DNA from: Moringa oleifera | Lineage: Eukaryota; Streptophyta; Magnoliopsida; Brassicales; Moringaceae | Direction of reading: 5' to 3' | Assembly (NCBI GenBank): GCA_021397835.1 | Contig: JAJFZO010000658.1 | Coordinates: 2,611,501 to 2,675,500 of the forward strand | DNA: 64,000 nucleotides | In this document: one piece after another, positions 59,321 through 64,000 of the stretch | Layout: the number at the start of each line of letters is the position of its first letter | Numbering within the stretch: the first letter of the stretch is position 1 | Translations under genes and position numbers: made by a program | The notes under the pieces: model-generated | The model's database searches: none | What the model saw: only the letters and a program-made list of their open reading frames with translations | What the model was told of the DNA's origin: nothing

Positions 59321-60365
59321 AAAATTTTGGTGAGAAGTTTTCTTTTTATAGTTCAATTTTTTTTTGTGGGCCAAGTAAAATTTTAGATCATAATTTGATT
59401 AGCCCTTGAATTAATAACCTCAGAGGATGGTTATTCTTTTGAGCCTTAATGGACATACAGATCGCAAGTCTTTGGGTTGTTCCTCTTATAAACCCCTGGG
59501 TCCGGGGCTCCACCACCTCCCATTTGTTGGAGGATGCAATGATGCTGCAGCAAAAAAAAATTAGCCTTTTTGTATGACAACCTCATGCAGTAACAAATAC
59601 AGACTGGTACTCTCCTGCCTCCTTCCCCAAAAAGGCCAAATGTTTGTCATAATCCACGCATGATATGGTAGCATGGCTACTAAATTAAAGGTGGATTCCA
59701 CTGGCAGGGTACATATACATACATGTGTATATATATATATATACATACATACATATGTATATATGTGAAGAATTACGTACATATATGAACATATGAAGCC
59801 ATGAAGGGCAATCCAGCAACAGTCAGATGACAGAAAAAAGGGAGAACCTCGCCTTCAGCCTCTTGGTGACTCTTTTTCTCCCATAAGTGGAGTGAAAGTT
59901 CTGAGATTCAGTGTCCCATGATTACCAGGCCATTCACAAACTATGCTTTTATAATCTCTTATTTTTTTTTTCCAGCACTGCCCTCCGCAAATAATTGAAG
60001 TATAGAACAGTCATTTGTGATAGAATGAAGGTGGATCCACAGCTTTCTTAGAAAAGTGAAACACACTGAGAAAAGAAAAAATTAACATATACTACTATAA
60101 GCGACACATCATTTATACAAAAAGTAAAACACTGAGAACAGAAAAAATTGACATATACTACTATAAGCAACACATCATTTGTACAGGGTGCGTAGTCATA
60201 AGATTAACTGAAAAGAAATAAATTTTACGATGGCTTACATGAAAGCTGAAAAAGCAAATGATCATATATGGTTCAAGGGGGTAAGAAGTCTTTCCCCATT
60301 CAGTGCCAACTGAAAACTTCTCATGTGCATCCATGCTCCATGCCATGGAAGATCATATGGACCAA
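59321..60365. other. Intergenic region between convergent MYB and RABD2 genes
   Basis: This 1 kb holds the 3' ends of both genes. There is a TA/CATA-rich patch at 59710-59770 and a diverged tandem duplication at 60062-60186. No gene is evident. Confidence 0.5.
60062..60186. repeat. Tandem duplication of about 60 bases
   Basis: Units of about 59 bases at 60062-60120 and 60128-60186 share ACACTGAGAA, GAAAAAATT, ACATATACTACTATAAGC and ACACATCATTT blocks with a few substitutions. They lie in the 3' flank of the RABD2 gene. Confidence 0.75.
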
Positions 60366-63300
60366 CTAAGAAGAGCAACAACCACTCTTCTGGTTAACAG
60401 GTTGTCCTTTAATCTGCACTGTCGGTGGCCTTGCATTCATGGCGGGCTGACTTGCCATCCTGCAGTAAGGAGAGCCAAAAAAATAAATTAAAAAAATCTG
60501 TTTATAAGAGATTCAGGTGAATTATTAAGGACTGACATTCTGCTCAACTCAAATTTCCCAAACATCCGAACACAAACAATCACAAATATTCTATGTCTGA
60601 ATAAGATAAATTACATTGTATTTTTTCATCATACTCGTATCACCACAAAGACAAGTACAGAAGTACCTGTTCTTAATGTCAGCTGCCATAGCCATAAAAG
60701 CCTGCTCAACATTAGTAGCACTTTTTGCACTGGTCTCCATGAAGGGAATACCAATTTCATCTGCAAATGCCTTTGACCACCAAAAGAACATGGTTATTTG
60801 AGTTTTCAATAGTTTAGTCACAGAAAATGCATTATGAGTAACCGCAGATTAGTAGCTTTTACCTTTGCTGTTTCATAAGACACAACCTTATTAGCAGTGA
60901 GATCGCACTTGTTTCCAACAAGAAGCTTGTTTACATTCTCACTCGCATAACGATCAATTTCATTCAACCACTGCTTGACATTGTTAAAGCTCTCTTGGTC
61001 TGTCACATCATAAACTATCTGCCACATGTGCAAAAGAACACCAAGAAATAAATCCATATGAGCACTATAATGGGAAAGACATACAAAAAGAAAAGTGATA
61101 GTCCATGTGTGTGAGAGAGAGAGCTCACTATGATGCCATGTGCTCCACGATAATAACTGCTAGTGATAGTCCTGAACCGTTCCTGTCCTGCAGTGTCCCA
61201 CTGCATGTTCCAGATGAATGAAGGGAAGTAAAAAATGTGCATCAATAACAGCATTAGAAATTTTAAACAAGTATTATCTGCCGTAAGAAAAAAAATGTCA
61301 TGAATATTTACAAGAGGAATTTACAATCCATAAATAATATTGAAAAAATGCCATTACGAAAGACAAATTTCTGCATGAGCACCCAAGGGCCAAGGATAAA
61401 TACATTGCAATAAACCTATTTAGAATAAAAAGCTGGTCCAAGAAACTGTCACAGAATTTTGCGAGCAGGGATGATTATTGCTGCTTGGTGTAATAGAAGG
61501 GAGAATAAGTTAAACACAAAGCATCTTCAAGTACCAGAAAACAAAGAAACAACATTTTACATTTGCACCAGGCTATAAGAGTTTCAATAATAAAAAATTA
61601 GGACACTTGACTAATATGACTTTTATGGCCACTGAACAGACAAATATTCAGGCATAACAAATAAGGATAAGATGTCTCACAATTTGAAGTTTTATGGTCT
61701 TCCCATCTTGTTCCACAGTGCGTATTTTCTATAGAACAAGAGAAAAGGAATCAGAGTTAATACATAAATGAAAAATAAGCTTCATGCTAAGCCACATATC
61801 AACGTCCTTACAAAATCAACTCCGATTGTGCTAATGTAACTGTCCAGATAAGAATCATCCTGCATTAGAGAGAGAAAAAAGTAAGTTTGATGAATCTAAG
61901 GACACGCTAAGCTCCAGAATCAATCTCTCTCCCATGCTAAGCAATTGAATCACACCTTAAAACCGTGACTTAGATCCTTTTTCTTCATACTTTGCAATAA
62001 ACACCAACTGTTTACTAAGAGGCTATAATTATCTAACAAATGAAACATGTTATATGATGCAATATAGAAATTATGCACATATTCATATACTTTTAGTTAT
62101 TTTTGGCAACGCTCCAATAAGTAGAACAAAAAAGTGACAGAACAAAGGAAGATTAAAAGAAAGAAGGAAGGGGAATGAAAGAAATTGTTGAAGTTAAAAC
62201 TTACAGCAAATCTCAGGAGAAGACATGATTTGCCAACCCCAGAATCTCCAATTAGCAAAAGTTTGAACAAATAATCACTGCATCAAGCGTCAAAATAGTT
62301 AGATTTTCACTAGTCTAATGAGTAAAAAGATAATGTGTACAGTCAAATAAGATCAGTCAAATAACATAAAGGGGAAGGCATTTCATCCAGTCATTTGTGA
62401 ACATTAATCAGGCAATATGTACCTGAATCTCCAAATTATAAATCCAAAACACCACTATTTCTTTATAGAGACTCATATATCTCAAGAAAAAACACTTCCA
62501 CGTATGATGAACCAAACACTGAACCATGAGCTAATTTATCACAATAAACAAGGCAGACGAAATCATTTTCTTTTTACCTCTAGAACTTATCTATAACGCA
62601 AGGTTTGTCAATCTAAAAATGGAAATTAAATTTCTCATGCTAGCTTTAAGTCTATATCAGCACTAAGAAACAGTTTACCCAATGTATGCCATCCTTATTT
62701 TGGTTGTAGATGAAATGCAAATCCCAATCATGCTCCTTTGAAACCAAATTTAAACCTTTTGGACTCCGAACTTGCATAGTACACTAAGTTCAACATGTGC
62801 TCAAGAAGAAGAACACGCACACTAGAATTTAAAATTGGAATTCAGTAAAATACATAAGCTGAGCTGAACCCATTCGTAATCAGGATACCAGTTAAGGATA
62901 GCTGAATCAAGAAGGAAATTCCAGCACAGATTTATTGAATCAATAGAAAATCTAGCACATCAACAGTTTCTTTAGATCTAAACAAACTTTCAAATTAGAG
63001 CTTTGTCTGGTGACCAAGAAACAATAAAGGTATTTGGAAAAAAAAAAAAGAAATCAGTCCCTTAGAATCTGCAACCCGTAAAGAAAAACAAGTACGATAC
63101 TGTTTAACCAAAAAAAAACAAACCTAATAGATCAAAAGAAATCATGTCCCATTGGACGCAATAAGCACAGAGTTTCAGATCTTAGGAAATAACAACATAA
63201 TAACAAAGATTAATAAAATCAACAACGTCTTCGGTCGCCACAAAAAAAAAAATTCTTAAGAAAATTCTCTTCATTTTACTCTATCTATTAACCCCCAGCA

Positions 63301-63380
63301 ACAAACATAGGTTAAGATTGACACAGAGAATGAGAGCAAAAACAAAAACGAGATCTAGGCGCTTACTATTCAGGATTCAT
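60366..63380 (-). CDS. RABD2: Rab GTPase, RABD2/Rab1 type
   Basis: Eight exons from high to low coordinate: 63380-63367, 62277-62205, 61859-61812, 61728-61681, 61200-61129, 61018-60863, 60770-60667 and 60459-60366. They sum to 609 bases, 202 residues. All guanine-nucleotide motifs are intact: GDSGVGKS (15-22), the effector loop ending STIGVDF, WDTAGQE (62-68), NKCD (121-124) and ETSAK (149-153). The C-terminus GCCSS carries the double cysteine that is geranylgeranylated. The sequence ([18 protein letters not shown] start, [13 protein letters not shown] end) is that of plant Rab1, which controls vesicle transport from endoplasmic reticulum to Golgi. Exon 1 has only 14 coding bases. Start and length agree with RABD2 members, and I recall RABD2 genes near the ERF pairs of Arabidopsis chromosomes 4 and 5. 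Nothing looks broken. Confidence 0.97.
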
Positions 63381-64000
63381 GACTACAACCAGATGCTTAT
63401 TTGACCGAGGATGGGACTGGTCCGGCCGGAGACAGGGCCGGATTCTGGCAACAAGAAAGACTGAGGAAGAGAGAAAGAGGAAGCAAAAAGGTAAAACAAG
63501 AAAAGAATGGTCTTTGAGAAAGTATGGGAACCGGAAAAGGCAACAGAAAAAAGAAAAGTAGAAATGAAGAGCAAAGCGAAATATATGGTTTATATATATA
63601 GGCTTGGTAAGATCCGGCAGTCAAAATTCTCTTACAGATTGATTGTACGCATTACACGCAAACTAAAAGCTATTATTTAACGGTTCTGCCCTTTTTTATA
63701 ATTGTAAAATTGGAGTTCAGAAAGATAAATTCGTACACGTGTTGGTGTGTGGATAATTTAGTGATAAAAGACCAAAATTTAATATCAGTTTATTAATTCT
63801 GATTTTACATGCATTTCATTTAAGGCATCAAAATTTTAATTGCTTGAATGTTATATTTAATGTTTTAACTTGATTCACATGAAATTTAAGTTAAATAATT
63901 TTAATATATCAAATTATTTTTTAAATATTTTAAAAATAATTCAAATAAATTATATAATTTAATTTAATTTTAAATAACTATTTTAAATAGTTTTAAAAAT
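63381..64000. other. RABD2 leader and promoter region
   Basis: The first 200 bases are GA-rich on the given strand (CT-rich in RABD2 sense), as in many plant leaders. Beyond the TATA box the DNA is AT-rich to the window edge, with an ACACGTGT G-box-containing stretch at about 63736-63743. Confidence 0.5.
63588..63600 (-). promoter_or_regulatory. Probable TATA box of RABD2
   Basis: On the minus strand a TATATATAAACC stretch lies about 210 bases upstream of the ATG at 63380. It is preceded by AT-rich DNA and followed by the CT-rich leader, a plausible core promoter position. Confidence 0.45.

Noticed and set aside
1..64000. CRISPR array, phage, integron or bacterial operon
   Set aside because: The window is plant nuclear DNA with spliced genes; no spaced repeats of that kind are present.

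Overview
This is plant nuclear DNA. The genes carry many GT-AG introns, the intergenic DNA is AT-rich with long (AT)n tracts, and every recognised protein is plant-type: a plastid-type phosphofructokinase, AP2/ERF factors, an oleosin, LRR receptor-like proteins, EMF2, a SHAQKYF MYB and a RABD2 GTPase. The gene content points to a core eudicot, probably a rosid; the species cannot be told from the sequence. I found no rRNA, convincing tRNA, CRISPR array or bacterial-type sequence.

Layout. 1.9-5.2 kb (+): DUF676 serine esterase, 10 exons. 6.1-14.3 kb (+): plastid 6-phosphofructokinase PFK4, 14 exons, with an LTR-pair (TRIM-like) element in its largest intron and a partial tandem duplication of its 3' end. 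16.9-24.3 kb: three intronless group-IX ERF genes, a DEWAX-type (-), an ERF104/ERF5-type (-) and an ERF1A/ERF2-type (+). 26.4-26.9 kb (+): a two-exon oleosin with seed-type motifs upstream. 28.1-37.2 kb (+): two intronless LRR receptor-like protein genes in tandem with a degraded third fragment between them. 39.8-53.2 kb (-): the Polycomb PRC2 gene EMF2, 21 coding exons. 56.8-59.3 kb (+): a zinc-knuckle/SHAQKYF MYB gene broken by one extra base in the MYB repeat. 60.4-63.4 kb (-): RABD2/Rab1 GTPase, 8 exons. The exon models of EMF2, PFK4, the esterase, the oleosin and RABD2 were assembled by hand; all have GT-AG junctions and open frames summing to whole codons.

Context. From memory of Arabidopsis locus order, the window merges gene content of several duplicated segments (At5g51180-At5g51230, At5g61580-At5g61620, and the ERF-pair/RABD2 neighbourhoods on chromosomes 4 and 5). 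It therefore looks like a less fractionated version of an ancestral eudicot block, with the receptor-like protein array absent from the remembered Arabidopsis order. The genes are not an operon. There is a loose defence/stress theme: pathogen-responsive ERFs, an ERF repressor of wax synthesis, and EIX/Cf-like receptors that lack a kinase and normally signal with SOBIR1/BAK1.

I did not find a clearly new molecular system. The most interesting points are the MYB frameshift, the tail-less second receptor-like protein with its promoter differences, the duplication that includes sequence matching the EMF2 3' flank, the element inside PFK4 intron 5, and the 48-base C run inside an EMF2 intron.
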